A DNA stretch of 64,000 nucleotides from Fragilaria crotonensis. Lineage: Eukaryota > Bacillariophyta > Fragilariophyceae > Fragilariales > Fragilariaceae. A program made the translations under genes and the position numbers. The stretch lies in NCBI GenBank assembly GCA_022925895.1, contig JAKSYS010000009.1, forward strand, positions 1 to 64,000. Reading direction: 5' to 3'. The notes beneath the pieces were generated by a model, which was not told the origin of the DNA, searched no databases, and was given only the letters and a program-made list of their open reading frames with translations. Shown piece by piece: positions 11,092 through 23,188 of this stretch (the stretch's first letter is position 1; every line of letters begins with the position of its first letter).

Positions 11092-13605
11092 TCCTTGACC
11101 ACATCACGAATGTGGCGTGGTAGTGAATGGAACTCCAGCTCGGAGCTGTGGTCTGTGTTGTGCGGGTCCTTCACTAATCACTACGTTTGGATCCACTTTT
11201 TCCCGAGCTAACAGGCCCCAGTGGGACCGCCAATATAAAAATGTAGTTTTACGAGAAGGGGAGAAGGCGCTAATGAAGCCTGCTGGCTGTCGTGCTTGCA
11301 AATGAACGCCTGCTGAGAACGGAAATTCTACTCCGGCCAAATGACCTGGAAGGTTGATGCACACAGTATCCTCTGCAGTCATGATCATCATTAAGAGCAA
11401 CAACCACAAAGACTTTACTATTCAGTATTCAGAGCACTACGGCAGCAGTATTCCAAGAACTGCTACAATATCTGCCAAATCCAGTGCGGCTCCCATCGGA
11501 TGATTTTCGTGATCCCGTTCCCCGAGAACAGTGCATGCGTGAAGCCGTTAATCGATTGTGACCTGTGGCCGAGCTGCCATGCAAATCCTTTGTGAATTGT
11601 CTTCCATTGTAGAAGGTGGATAAGTCATGGATTAAGAAGTGCATTTTTGAAGCGTTTGTCCCATTGACGTCAAGAGGGCAGCCCTCCTTCGATTGTTTTG
11701 AAGCCATGCCCTTCTCCAAAAGGAACGCGACGTGTTCCCTCGTCTTGATGTAAGCTAAATCATCCGCTCAGAGTCACCAGATGATCAGACCCTCCATGGG
11801 AATAACTTTAAGAGGTTTTGAGGCAATTATGGAAGCCGAACCGACACGCCATGCTGGGAGAATGGCTGAACGAGAGAAAGCGGGCAGGTGTGAGCAACCT
11901 TGCGATGCCTGCAGAGATGAAAAGGGAAGCAACGTTAGCAATGACGATACCAATAATTAAAAAGATGCCTGAAACATTATGAGTTCAATTTCAAAGAATG
12001 ATCTGATAGTAGCTTGTATCGCAACAATGAAGATATAAAAACAAAACTGCCTGGTGGATTGTTGCGTGAAGCGAGGTAGCAAGACTTCCATCAAAACTGG
12101 ATGCTTGTAGGTACACTCATTCGCTGGTCCAGTTATGGAGAGGAACCCACTTGCATTGATGTGAAACTCCAGAAACCAATTGACTGCCGTATCGGTGTAT
12201 AGGGTCATGGGCAGTGTATAAAGCTCCAACACAATGTGACTTTGCAATAGAGAGCCACCGACAAGAACTCAACTTTGCAAAAGCTAAGTGGGGAGTTGGC
12301 TGAAACCAAAGGGCAAGTTAAACATCCTAGCAACCAAGCACCCTCAATGCATCCACTCACGTTCTGCCAGGGAGCCGTGCAAAGAATACAACATTCTATG
12401 GACGTATGTTGTGTTGCATCGTATGAACACGACAGCCCTTGACAAAACAGTGTAAATATGTGTGTCAGACACGGAGATAGACTACCCAGCCTACACAGAA
12501 CGTTTCTTGGGAGTATTTGGAAGGCAACTGTTCAGGCTGGGTAGTTTAAAAGAGTGCATCTAATGCAAACGACGGCATGCAATCTCATGGCAAAACGCTT
12601 GCTTTCAGCACAACAATTCATTGTAAAGATGACGTCAATTGAGAATGAAATGCAGTCTTGCGTAACGTGAAACCTGCCATACCATTCACACCCTGTTGAC
12701 GTATCACTGCATTCTTGCTTCACTTGTTGTCCTCTGCGCTGAAGGGCATAGAATGACTCACTTTGGCTCTCATGGTTGTCAATCTGATGGGTATCCATCA
12801 TCTCATTGTGTAGATTGTGATGGCTTATACAACAGCAGGAGCTCTGATGTCACCAACAGAGATCCATCCTCCTCACTTTGCAAAGCATTGTGACTTCCTA
12901 TTACATGGTTCTTTGATTGTTTTGACTAACCTTGGTACATAGCCCAGGGTAAATCGGACCAACTTGCCAACCACAGGTTTTGAAATACTTTTGTGCCCAC
13001 ACATAGCTCAGACCCTACTTTTGATTCAAGTGAAAAGTTAAGATTGCACTTGATCAGTTAGGTTGGTAGTGAGCAAGAACAAAGAAGCAAAGTTCATGGT
13101 CTCAAGCCTCATTTTCTTGACAGATAGGTCTGCATTGCTCAGTTTGTTTTTCTCATACTACAGCATGATTTTACATTAAATATGTGTCAGGTGTAGTTGG
13201 AAGCGTGACAAACGTAAATGTGAATGTTTGCAAGTCTCGTTGCGGTGGAACTATGGTGCTCGTATACAAGGTTCCTACTCCAGTGCCTTAGCAAACGAAA
13301 ACACTTGTGCGTGCACAGTACTTGGAAGCGGACCGAACTACCGGTACAGCACGGTGTTAATTAAGGTGCCTAAGTTGGCAAGACGAGAATGCACCTAACT
13401 ATCGGTAGGCACGATGTTAACTAGGTGCCTAAGTTGGCAAGACGAGAATACCTGGTGTACTTAATAAGTTGAGTTGATGCACTATATGTATCCATGGAAT
13501 CAAGGCCATGTATCCGAACAAGGCACCTTGGTAATTATCTGATGAAGCGAGGGTAAAGTCCAAGCACAAATCGACAAGATTGTGTTGGTTTCCCTTGGTC
13601 CATGA
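11092..13605. other. No recognisable gene
   Basis: About 2.5 kb with only short ORFs of no recognisable content on either strand. Apart from the 53-55 base direct repeat near its right end, I see no structured repeat, no inverted ends and no RNA gene. It lacks the dense GTAC patches seen upstream of genes elsewhere in the window, which fits decayed transposon-derived DNA, but nothing proves that. Confidence 0.5.
13336..13449. repeat. Direct tandem repeat, two copies of about 54 bases
   Basis: Copies at 13336-13390 and 13397-13449 share a perfect 3' part (gtgcctaagttggcaagacg...) and a diverged 5' part (aactaccggta versus aactatcggta), with a period near 60. It lies about 160 bases downstream of the HAT-protein stop codon on the opposite strand. 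Confidence 0.8.
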
Positions 13606-16600
13606 TTACGAAAAGAGAGCATCGCTGCCGAAGAGGACTTTCTTGCGTTCTAGCACTGGCATATCCGAGAGAGACTTGTGCCGATTGAGAACGACTAATC
13701 CGCTGGTAAATTGAAATCCGGACGCGGAACTTTCCAAAAGGACCGTGTCATCGAGAATTTCGTTATTCTTCTGCTGCAAAATGGCTGCAATTGAAGGGGT
13801 CATCGTTGCGAGCTCCGTCATAGTTGCATTAACGTTTCTTGCAGTCGGAGTTGGCGATGCTGGATTCTTCATAAGATCAACTTGATGTTTCGCGGCTGCC
13901 ATGATTCCGCAACTGCGGATGATGGCAGCGACATAGATATAAGAATAGATTTTGACGTCAGTAACAATGTGATCACGTGCCCGTCGTAGGATAACTCTGG
14001 CAGTATCGGTGGGGGCATTTCTGCAATTGAACCACATGGCTCCATAATTGGGGTCCGCGTTTGCGCAGCGAAGCTCCAAATTGGAGGTTTGGAGCAACTC
14101 GTCGAGGTTGTTCGTCTCCAGCTGAGCTCGAAGAGACGGAATGACTGATTTGTCAAATAACTCTCCGTCAAATTCTACCGAAGATTGTCCACACGTGGCC
14201 ATTCGCACAAGTTTAACACTAGCAACGACCAGGGACGATATCCAACGGCTCGAATCCTCGATCTGATCAACAAAGAGAGGATAGATAGCTTCCCAAACAC
14301 AAGATGCCATAGGAAGAACCCATCTTTCGATCATCTCCAACCGAAGCGTCTCCAAGAAGCCGTCTCCGTATTGAGGCGTAAAACGAGTTGCGAAGAACAG
14401 ATGACGGCGTGCCTCGGACAAATTGAAACGGGTGGAAAATGGGTTGAGATGTACTCGACCACCCTCGCACCAAACCTCTCCACTTTTCGGGACAGACCGC
14501 AACGCGTTTGTCAAGGACAAAAATTGAGCATCCTCGCCGCCTTCGAGGTATCGCAGCTGCACGAGACAAGCCCAGAGTCGGCCCGTACCGGAATGTTTCT
14601 CAAGGGCTTGCTTGGCAAGAGACAAAGCCTTGGTATGCTTCCCGTCTCGAATTTCGAGAAGCACACTTTCCAACCAGACCTTCCAATCGGTCATATGCTC
14701 TAGGCGACTCTTACAGAGAATAGCTCTTGCCAAGTCAACATCCCCGGCGAATTCCTCAAGACGGGCGCACTCGAGCAAGGTTGCAACACGACCTTTCTCG
14801 GGCACGACCTTGTGAGCTCGAAGGAAGAGACTACGAGCTGTTTCAATGTTTCCTGCCGAGAGCTCCATCCTTCCTCCAGCGAGCCAGACCTTCCATGACA
14901 GGTTCGAGGGGCAGCTTAGTGCTGTCATGGCAACCCTCTTGCGGCAAGCATCTAGCGCCTGGTCAACATTCGCGTTAGGCATGCCAGCGACGGACGACAG
15001 AGCGGCGCGTTCTAAAATCTGGGCCGCGTCCAAATGGACCTTCCAAACGAGCTCGCGGCTGATGCTGTTGACCGCACGCTCGAACATAAGCATGGTTCGA
15101 GGAAGATGATACGCTTTCGCGTTAAAATCAAGAGCATCACAAAGTCTAAAGGCACCGAACCAGAGTGGTCCGTACCGAGGAATTGCTTTCAATCCCCTCT
15201 CGACGATACTGAGAGCTTCGTCAGGCCGCCCAAGATCTCGTTCGAGTCGGTAGGCCTCCAAATAGAGCGGCCCATACCAAGGGACGTGGTGCATCAAATA
15301 CTTGAGAACCCTTCTGGCCATGGCATGGTTACCAGCACGACCTTCCAATAAAGCGCCTTCCAGGACAGTCCTCCAAACCTTCTCAATCCCAACGTGCTTG
15401 AGACGAGCAAGAAGCTCTCGGGCTCGAGAAAGGTTGTTCATTTTTTCCTCGTGTTTGATAGCGCGACTGAGAAGATTCTCGCTGATTGCGCAATACTTGA
15501 GGCCTTCGTTCAGGATCTTGGAACATCTACTCATGTGGCCGCATTCTTCCTCCAGCTTGCTGAATTCAAGCCAACCTTGACTGGCGTAGGGCTGCAACTC
15601 ACAAACTTGAGCGTACAACTTGCGCGCTTCAACAAACCTGTTCGATCTCTTGGCGAGGTCTGCAAGTTCGAGATAAACGCGCCAATGAGTCTTCTCAGGG
15701 ACAGCTCCAGTTTCGAGTGCCTTGAGTGCGTATTCCTTCGCTTCTTGGATCGAGGAACGCTCGTTCAAACGAAAGTTACGGTAAAACTCCTTGAATGCCG
15801 CGCGAGTTTCAGGACTTTCCACAAGTTCTGCACGCTTGGTCTCTCCAGGATCCTCCTGATCTTCATCGGTCTTACGACCCTTGACGATGCGTTTAGAAGT
15901 GACAGCGACCGCAGAAGGTACAACGGGGTTCACTTTGGCATTACTGGGAGATGGAGTGCTTGACGAAATGGGAGGGTTTTCTTGTTAATGTTGCGAGGAA
16001 GTTTGTCAACCTTGGTGACAATAGCAGGGGTCTTGATTGGCTTCTTAACAGTGCGCTTAAGCGTAAGGCGTGACTCGCGGCGATTAATTTTCGATGGATC
16101 AACATTATCCAATTGTCCATCGCCGGAGTCAAACGGTTCTGCTTCCTGTTGCGAGGGCTCGAAGGACTGCGCAGTCGGGCTGCATCTTGCTTCGTACCCA
16201 AGATTCTGTGCGTCGTTCCAATACAGCGATGGCTGGTGATGTTGTTGCTGGTGATGTTGTTGCTGTTGATGATGGTGATGATTCTGCTGAAGCTGTGGTT
16301 GTGAATACACGTGGGGCGGGCTGTGAATACATATGCGGGTTTGGCGGCATATGATTCTGATGTGAAATCAAACCATATCCGAAGGCATTGGTATCCATCC
16401 ATGGCGTTTCCATATCCTGGCCCCATCCCCGAGATGCTGTTGTTGCTGCTGTTGGGTAGGCATGGCAAACAAAGGAGGAGGGGCATATGATTGGCGTAAT
16501 GACTCCATTGTTGCTTGCGCTGTTGGGAGACATCATCATTGAAGCCCATTCCACACCGTGAGGCAGCTGCTGCGATGGATGCTGCTGCTGCTGATGGTGG

Positions 16601-18227
16601 CGATGCTGTTGCTGGCTTAGCACGTAGCTGTTAGGAGGGACAAAGCTCGATGCCATTCGATGCGATTGTTGCTCATAACCGAGGTGCGAGACCTCCATGG
16701 ACGTTGCAAGGGATTGGTTAGACATGTCAGAAGACGAGGACAAAGAATAGCCCACGTGAGGGCCATGATGGACTTGTGGGTGAGGGCAAAACATGAGGGT
16801 TAAATGTTTGGTGCGGAGGGACAAAAGACTTGCTTCCGGTCGAGAACGCAATCGGATCGTTCTGTGAGGATGACGGGATTGGTCTACGGAAGGGAGGGTC
16901 GTTGGGAGCGGATGACGGAACAGGACGTTGGAAAATGCCTCGATCGGATGGTGGCGCAAATGCACCTTCAAAGTTGAGAGGCTGGGGAACTTCGTCATCA
17001 TTGCTTCGCGTGCCATCCTGCCTTCTTAGGTGGTGTGGTTGGTGCTGGTCCATGAGAAAGTGCTGTAGTTGATCTTGGCGGGGAGTGTATTCACGAGGAG
17101 ACTCATTCGAACCTCGACTACGCCGTCCACTGACTCGACGATTCTTCTTTCCAATTCTAGTATGCTCCGCCGTCCCTCCTTCCGATTCGAATATGTACCG
17201 TTTGGTCCAACTCGTCTCCGCATCTTCGCCCTCTTGAAAGAATTGGTGCCTTAACTCTTCATCTTCTTCGTCAAGGAGGTTATCCAAATCCTCCGTGAGT
17301 CTCAAAGTGTTGGGGGAGAAAGCACCGTGACTGACCTGGATATGTGGGTTCTTGGTGAGGCATAGCTTGCAGGCGTGTAGGATAGATCTTCCCTCCTGTT
17401 CTGGTGTGCGAGATTGGAACTTGAATTGATGTTATTGGGATCGCGAGGGGTCGAGATGCTGGGCTGTGACGATCCTTTCGATGTCCTCCTGCCAAAGGTG
17501 TCGAGAGCCAGTCCAAAGCCGAGCAGTTCCGTCCGCGAGGATAGGTGCATCTGGATTGCTCCAGGGTTCGTCGAAGAGATTGATCATCGTCATCACGATT
17601 ATGATGCTTCGCTGCGGTGGCTGAAGTGGCAATACATGCAGAAGATGCATTTGAGGCCGATGGTTCGGCTGAAATTATTGTCAAATGCGAACGAGCCCTT
17701 CTGATGCGTTCCTGTTCTAATGAAATCATTTCTTCTTCGACATCGTCTTCTTCTTCGTCGTCTTCTTCCAGACCTTGATGAGAAACCTGATACTGATGCT
17801 GTTGTTGTTGTCGATGACGCTGCGGTTGATCATTCTGACCTTGGCCGTGGCGAGTTTGGTGCTGGTGATTGTGTCGATCTTCATCTTCCAACGTCGGGGT
17901 TGTGTTATCAATAACCTTTCGTCGATCTGCTCGTGGTTTGCCTCCTCGGTGAAGGACGATTGGTTCATCATCATACTCTTCCCAGGAATCTTCCTCGTCG
18001 TCGGTGTGAGGCCCTGCAGTGTTTGAGGATGCCATTTTGTTGGAGGTGGTAGGTCTACCAACAGTAGTGGTGCGAGCAGCAATGGATTCAACAACCGAGG
18101 CAGAGAGTCTGGACCGCTCCTGGAAGTCAGTACTCATTCTACATAATTCTGCAGTTCCATCAGGCGCTCGATTTCCACCTCTACCACTACTGTCACTGGG
18201 ATTAGTACCAGTTACGGAAGGATCCAT
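13606..18227 (-). CDS. HAT/TPR-repeat protein with long low-complexity N-terminus (frame broken in the N-terminal part)
   Basis: The C-terminal half (about 15970-13606) is a single open frame of half-a-TPR helices: W/Y-x-x-x-x-x-L-E-x-x-x-G-x-x-x-x-A-R units such as GWLEFSKLEEECG and WYGPLYLEAYRLERDLGR. Such repeats scaffold RNA-processing complexes (Prp6, HCF107 types); I cannot say which. ATG 18227 (MDPSVTGTNPSD) opens a disordered region rich in Asp/Glu, Gln, His and Ser. That region changes frame several times between 17.6 and 15.97 kb. Where it can be judged, one base at a homopolymer reconciles the frames: T4 at 15977-15980 and G4 at 16313-16316 on the plus strand look one base short. 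At the first, the joined reading runs NKK into NPPISSSTPSPS. This could be several small introns, assembly errors or decay. The apparent start at 15933 is an internal GTG. Confidence 0.72.
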
Positions 18228-19316
18228 ACTGTCGTTATCCCCGGTACTGCCGGCGTTCGCCTTTTTTTACGACACGCACCCAGGTTTGGAGAGAGCGAGA
18301 CACACACACACGCGCGCACACACACAGCAACGACAACAAAGCCCTTTAGTTGCGACAACAGAGCTAATGAGGAAGAGATTGAGAGCCTTTTTGGTTCAGA
18401 GGGATCGGGAGTCACAAGGAGGGACAACAAGAGAAAACAGAGAAACAACCGGATCCAACTCTTGACTCTCCCCAAAAAATCAAGGCGCTCTTCTGGTTGT
18501 GCCTGCTGCGTGTGTGTGTGAGGTGCTTGCGATTCACGTGGATCGATATGGTAAGATACTGTATTGCAGCGAGCAATATCGTAGGGAGGGGCCGGCGAGT
18601 TTTTAAGCGTCGATCCGGCGGTGGCAGTTGCGCCGCCTTTCTATTAGGCCGCACTTGAAGACCTTCGTTGGGGGCGCGCCACTTCCGGCCGGAGGATGAC
18701 CCGTCTACAAATATCCCAAAATTTCGATGGCGATTCCCACACAACACACAATACTACCGTACCAATCTACCGTTATTTACCGGTGCATTGTTACTACAGT
18801 AGCGTCTCTTGGTACAGTAGTGATACTCGTACTCCGAGTACAGCTTACCGCACCGGTATGGCGATGCCGTGGGGTCTACATACATGATTCCGTCGCGCCG
18901 TCGTGAGACTCGCGATTCGCGATGTTGACGCGGAACTTCCGACAGAACAATCCCATGAGCGCTGTCATCATTCGTACGATTCAAAAAGGCGAAGGCTACG
19001 GTAATCGTGGTACAAGTTCGTGTCTGGCTCGTTGGAGACAACATCAGGGATCGGTGTTGGATTCTCATTCCATTTCATCCCATGATCCCCTCCCATCATT
19101 GATTTGCTTACCATACATTCAAAATTCGACACCAGAGCAGTTGCAGCTGAGTATTTTTATGCATCGCCTGCGGGATATCCTCAATCTTCAATAGTGGGTG
19201 ATTGTGCTTCTTGTCGAGGTCGAGAATTGTGAATGTCACACGCGATGTGGGTCAAGGCAAGGACAATTCTTCGTGCTTGTCGTCAGTCCAAACATCAGAT
19301 ACAACAATGTCAGGCG
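18228..19316. promoter_or_regulatory. Divergent promoter region between the HAT gene and the E1 beta gene
   Basis: About 1.1 kb between two head-to-head genes. It contains a CA/CG microsatellite at 18300-18327 and a cluster of GTAC palindromes at 18755-18845 (for example ttggtacagtagtgatactcgtactccgagtac). No TATA box or single operator stands out. The role is inferred from position and from the same GTAC signature upstream of other genes. Confidence 0.45.
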
Positions 19317-20542
19317 ATGATTCTGAATCAAAGCTCTATTCTTCATCGCAGAGTTTTCTCGACGGCAAGTGCTGTCCAGACACAACCACAATCAATTGAC
19401 TTCGAGACCACAACATCTCCGACAACGAATGAAAATGCTGATCGAAAATGAATCTGTTTACCGCGATCAATGACGCCATGTCGATTGCCATGAAAACAGA
19501 CGGAAGCGCTATTGTCTTTGGAGAAGATGTTGGTTTCGGCGGAGTCTTTCGTTGCTCCCAAGGCCTTCAAGAACAGTTCGGAAAGGACCGCGTATTCAAC
19601 ACACCTCTCTCCGAAAATGGCATTGTTGGCTTTGCTATAGGATATGCGTCCATGGGAGGGACAGCCATTGCCGAAATTCAATTTGCAGACTACATTTTTC
19701 CAGCCATGGACCAGATCGTTAACGAAATGGCGAAATTCAGGTACCGCAGTGGAAATCAATGGCAATGCGGGGGTGTCACGGTGCGCACTCCTTGTGGAGC
19801 CGTAGGTCATGGCGGGCACTACCATTCCCAAAGTCCAGAAGCATACCTTGCGCATACACCAGGACTGGTGGTTGTCATGCCCCGGGGCCCCAAGGCAGCT
19901 AAGGGATTGCTACTAAGTGCAATTCGATGTCCTGATCCGGTCATATTTCTTGAACCTAAGGTGAGTGCGTGTGTTTTGTTTCTCTGATTGGCGGTTAACC
20001 TGTTGAACGCACGCATTTTGCTCGTGATAGTGCCACGCCAAGCATTTTTATCATTGGTTTCTTAACGTTTTCTGTTGTCTTTGAAGGCATTGTATCGGAC
20101 GGCAGTCGAGCAAGTTCCTCTGGTGATTACGAGCCCTTGCAGCGAAGCGATAATGCGACCCGGAAGCGATGTGACTGTGGTCGGATGGGGTGCACAGTTG
20201 AGAGTCCTAGAGGCTGCCTGCGACTTGGCCCAGAAACAGTACGGTATAAGTGCCGAGCTGATTGACTTGCAAACTATTTTGCCGTGGGACGCCGACACGA
20301 TTGAGAAGTCGGTGAACAAGACTGGAAAACTCATTGTCAGTCATGAAGCACCCATAACATGTGGATTCGGAGCCGAAATTGTGGCAACTATACAAGAGCG
20401 ATGCTTCCTATCGCTAGAGGCTCCGATTCAACGAGTGTGTGGCTACGACACACCTTTCCCGTTGGTCTTCGAGAAGTACTACCTTCCGGATGCATTAAAA
20501 AACTTGGAGGCCATCCGGTATGTTTGCGACTTTGCAAGATAG
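19317..20542 (+). CDS. BCKDHB: Branched-chain 2-oxoacid dehydrogenase E1 component, beta subunit (mitochondrial)
   Basis: This E1 beta subunit pairs with E1 alpha to decarboxylate branched-chain 2-oxoacids (Val/Leu/Ile breakdown) in the mitochondrial matrix. The core from 19448 (MNLFTAIND) aligns throughout with [53 protein letters not shown], then [14 protein letters not shown] and [10 protein letters not shown]. One intron at 19961-20086 (gtgagt...ttgaag) joins EPK to ALYRTAVEQ in phase 0. A transit-peptide-like stretch ([18 protein letters not shown] from 19317, or from ATG 19245) lies directly upstream but one frame off. The A run at 19445-19448 is one base short of joining them, and the stop TGA overlaps the core ATG. 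Either an A is missing in the assembly or this copy has lost its targeting peptide. The identity is secure; the N-terminus is not. Confidence 0.92.
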
Positions 20543-21698
20543 TGTGAACGCTGAATGCTGCCTCTTCTCGTAAGTGTGACAGAGCGGCGGTGCCATGGAG
20601 CTCATCAGCTGTCGCTACGTAGTAGACAATGCGGTTAGAAATTAGGACGATGCTAGAGGTCTTCGGTCGACCCCTATCGTACGGTAGCACTGTGATCACG
20701 AGTGAATTCCGTCTTACTAGAAACGCAGTGCTCGGATCCCTTGTGATAGATTGCGTCAGACTCTGAGACTTATTCTGGTGAATCCGTAGTTCTCTAATTC
20801 GATATTGTATTGGTCCACGGCTTAGAGAGATCATTCCTGAATGATCAGTGTCCGACGGTACACACTTTATGAATGGTAAAACCACTGCATGCTGCATCTG
20901 GAATGCGGTATGCATTACTACGACTAGTATATGATACCTGCTCCTTTCAGACGTCGTATGTGTAAAGCAGGCATCATGTCGTCATTCACACATAGAAACG
21001 CAAATAATATATATGTCTCCTGTTACGTATATCTTCATTTTATTTTCTGGTGTCAGATGAGTGTCAGCAACCTCATATGATATACAGTAGCGCCAACATG
21101 TATGTTCATAGCACCATTTTTTCTCGGGGTTCAATACCAGGAGTGGTCCTGTAAGTAGTATCAGTTCTACGTGGAAAGGCAAATTCAAATCCCTGAAAAA
21201 TTCTCATCCTCAGGAAGTTTGGAACACGTAGAAATGTACATGAACTCTTGGTATACAAAAAAGTCCTGGATCGCACCGGAAGCAGCGAGCCCGAGTCATA
21301 CCGCCCTCTGGTATGCCGCGTTTTCTGGCGTTCGACGTGTGCAACCCCGTCCAGCGAGACCGACTTTTAGCTCCACAACGAGTGTTTGTGGTATTGGGGA
21401 TTGTCGCCGCTCGTCTCGCACTACTCTCCTTTCCGCAACCTCTCTACTCTTCCTCGTACCATCTGTGCTTGTGGGATCTGGGAACAAGGGGTTGGTTGAG
21501 GTTTCGGTTTCTTTCATCATCCCTGTTTGGTTCTTCGGGTGCTCCCGTGGAAGTAGTACTGGCTGCGTCTGCACGGACAAGTCCACTCGAAGGCGTTCGC
21601 ACTGTCGTACTAATATCAGTACCAGTACAAATTAACATGTTTTCGTTTTTCAATGATTTATTCCATGGGACTCTCACCAACATTTAAAGAACAATCCG
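20543..21698. other. Intergenic, no gene seen
   Basis: About 1.15 kb between E1 beta and the F-box gene. ORFs of up to about 150 codons exist on both strands but have no recognisable content and overlap one another. GTAC/AGTAGT motifs occur around 20660-20690 and 21070-21160, and a GTA-rich stretch (tactggctgcg...tactaatatcagtaccagtac) at 21555-21630 lies just upstream of the F-box gene. Confidence 0.45.
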
Positions 21699-22888
21699 GT
21701 GAGCACTCTGCCCGATATTCCGACTACGAACGAACACAGCCAAGTCAGCCAAAGCAGCTGTACAGTTACTGGGAAACGATTGAGAGTAGGAAACGATTGC
21801 GCGAAACGGGGCGATTGTGGCCGACGCCCAGGGCGTAGGTCATGGACAACATTACGTCATCTCGACGGATGGCAGCAGCGTCGAAGTCTGTTTAGAACCT
21901 CCTGCGAAGAAAGTTCGCTCAGTTATCATGAAGAGTCAAAATTAATTCAAATGGTGCCAACCGAAGTCTTGCACCATGTCCTTGCTTTCTGTGGTTCTAC
22001 CCAAGATCGCTTCGCAATTCAAACGACCTGTAAAACCTTTCAACGAATATCCAACGATTCGCCTGAGTTGCTAGCGAATGTCTCGCTCGGGGGCGATGTC
22101 AATGGAAGGGGAGGTTTGCTGCGAGATGAAGATACTCCGGCGACGGCCTCGATTAAGTTGACTCTACCGCCAAGCCGGCAATTTGGAGGCCATTTATATG
22201 TACGTACCCTGTGTTATCTTATTCTGATAAATGCGCGCAACCTTTCTTGATATAAATCTCACCATTCTCGCCGAATTCAGGTTGGGAATGATCAAGAGCT
22301 ACCGCCTCCACGATGTGGACAAGGGATCAGCTTATTGAAGCTTGCTAGTAAGCGGGCTATATTCGCCACCTACACTTTGGGAATCATGTTGCGGGACATA
22401 AACCTCGTGAGGCACGACGCTATATGAGCGAAGCAGCCGAGTTGGGGTATCTTCCTGCTCTTCAGGAAATCTTGCCGGCTCGCGACTTGAAGACCAAATT
22501 CGGCGAGCCGACGGCAGGGGAACTTTGTCAATATCTGGATCCTACAAGCCTCAATCGTTTGTTGGGTCGTCACTACGTTATTTGCCCTCATCTGAGAGAT
22601 CTGAATACGAGCCATTGTTGGAATCCACTCTGTGGACGATGGGCACATCGAGCGCAGAATGCTAGCATCGCTTTGAACTCATCGAACATGACCAGTACAG
22701 GACGAAATCGACGCCCCTTTACATTATCAAAGGATCAAGCGCCTAATACACCGGGAGCAATGTCCAACACCCGAGTGTCTCGTATGAAGATGTGCAGCCG
22801 ATGCTGCCGGGCGAAGTATTGCAGCAAACTCTGCCAAGTTTATGATTGGAGATCAGGCCGACACAAGGTTGAGTGTCCTTTTCTCTGA
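21699..22888 (+). CDS. F-box and MYND zinc-finger protein (apparently frame broken)
   Basis: An F-box (MVPTEVLHHVLAFCG...FAIQTTCKTFQRIS, about 21951-22055) is followed by SEL1-like repeat remnants and a C-terminal MYND finger with CSRCCRAKYCS.LCQ...W..GRHK.EC near 22790-22885. Such proteins form a large diatom family; the F-box suggests an SCF ubiquitin-ligase adaptor and the MYND a protein-binding site. An intron probably runs from about 22200 (gtacgt) to about 22280 (ttcag). The conserved frame is lost at about 21800-21810 (G run), 21939-21942 (A4 where five A would join KKVRSVIMKSQ to LIQMVPTEV), near 22335 and near 22410. The start is uncertain: ATG 21699 gives MSTLPDIP. It is either a recent pseudogene or a good gene with assembly indels. 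Confidence 0.75.
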
Positions 22889-23188
22889 GAAAATGAGATT
22901 TTAACTACCCAGGGGAAAGTAAGAGAGAGATCACGATTTATAATAACAACACATAAGATCGGAGATTCGAATAAGAAAGAAAAAGAAGTGCTACACAGGA
23001 GAGAAAGAAAAGTGAAATCAAGGATAGGAGAAGAAAGCATCATGTATGGAAAGTAACGATAATCATAAGGGAAGAAAAAGGTTACGTTTTCTTTGACCAT
23101 TTCTTCATCAGTGATTCTAAGATTAGGGATATGACTGGAAGCACTAGCATGAAGTATTTCATCACTAATGATCGGCGATGACCGGCCA
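22889..23188. other. Convergent 3' spacer
   Basis: 300 bases between the stop codons of the F-box/MYND gene and the glycosyltransferase gene. The plus strand is purine-rich (many gaaag/agaaa runs at 22910-23080). No gene is seen; it should hold both 3' UTRs. Confidence 0.5.

Larger units (their letters stand above)
2250..11092 (+). mobile_element. LINE (non-LTR retrotransposon) with ORF1 and EN-RT-RNase H ORF2
   Basis: A full-length-looking non-LTR element with no terminal repeats. It holds a coiled-coil ORF1, an ORF2 with endonuclease, reverse transcriptase, RNase H and zinc-finger regions, and a T/G-rich simple tail. The RNase H domain places it near the I-like group of LINEs. Its RT core (FDNDASACYDRI, GTGQGSG) is of a type I associate with stramenopile elements; I do not assign a clade. 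Coding capacity is interrupted by several indels and at least one stop, so this copy looks inactive. The 5' end is not fixed (between the helicase relic and the ORF1 ATG at 2369) and I found no target-site duplication. The proteins are well preserved between breaks, suggesting a fairly young insertion. Confidence 0.88.

Noticed and set aside
14185-15963. Several plus-strand ORFs (up to about 190 codons)
   Set aside because: They lie antisense to the continuous HAT-repeat frame, whose minus-strand sequence is clearly protein-like; the plus-strand readings are shadows.
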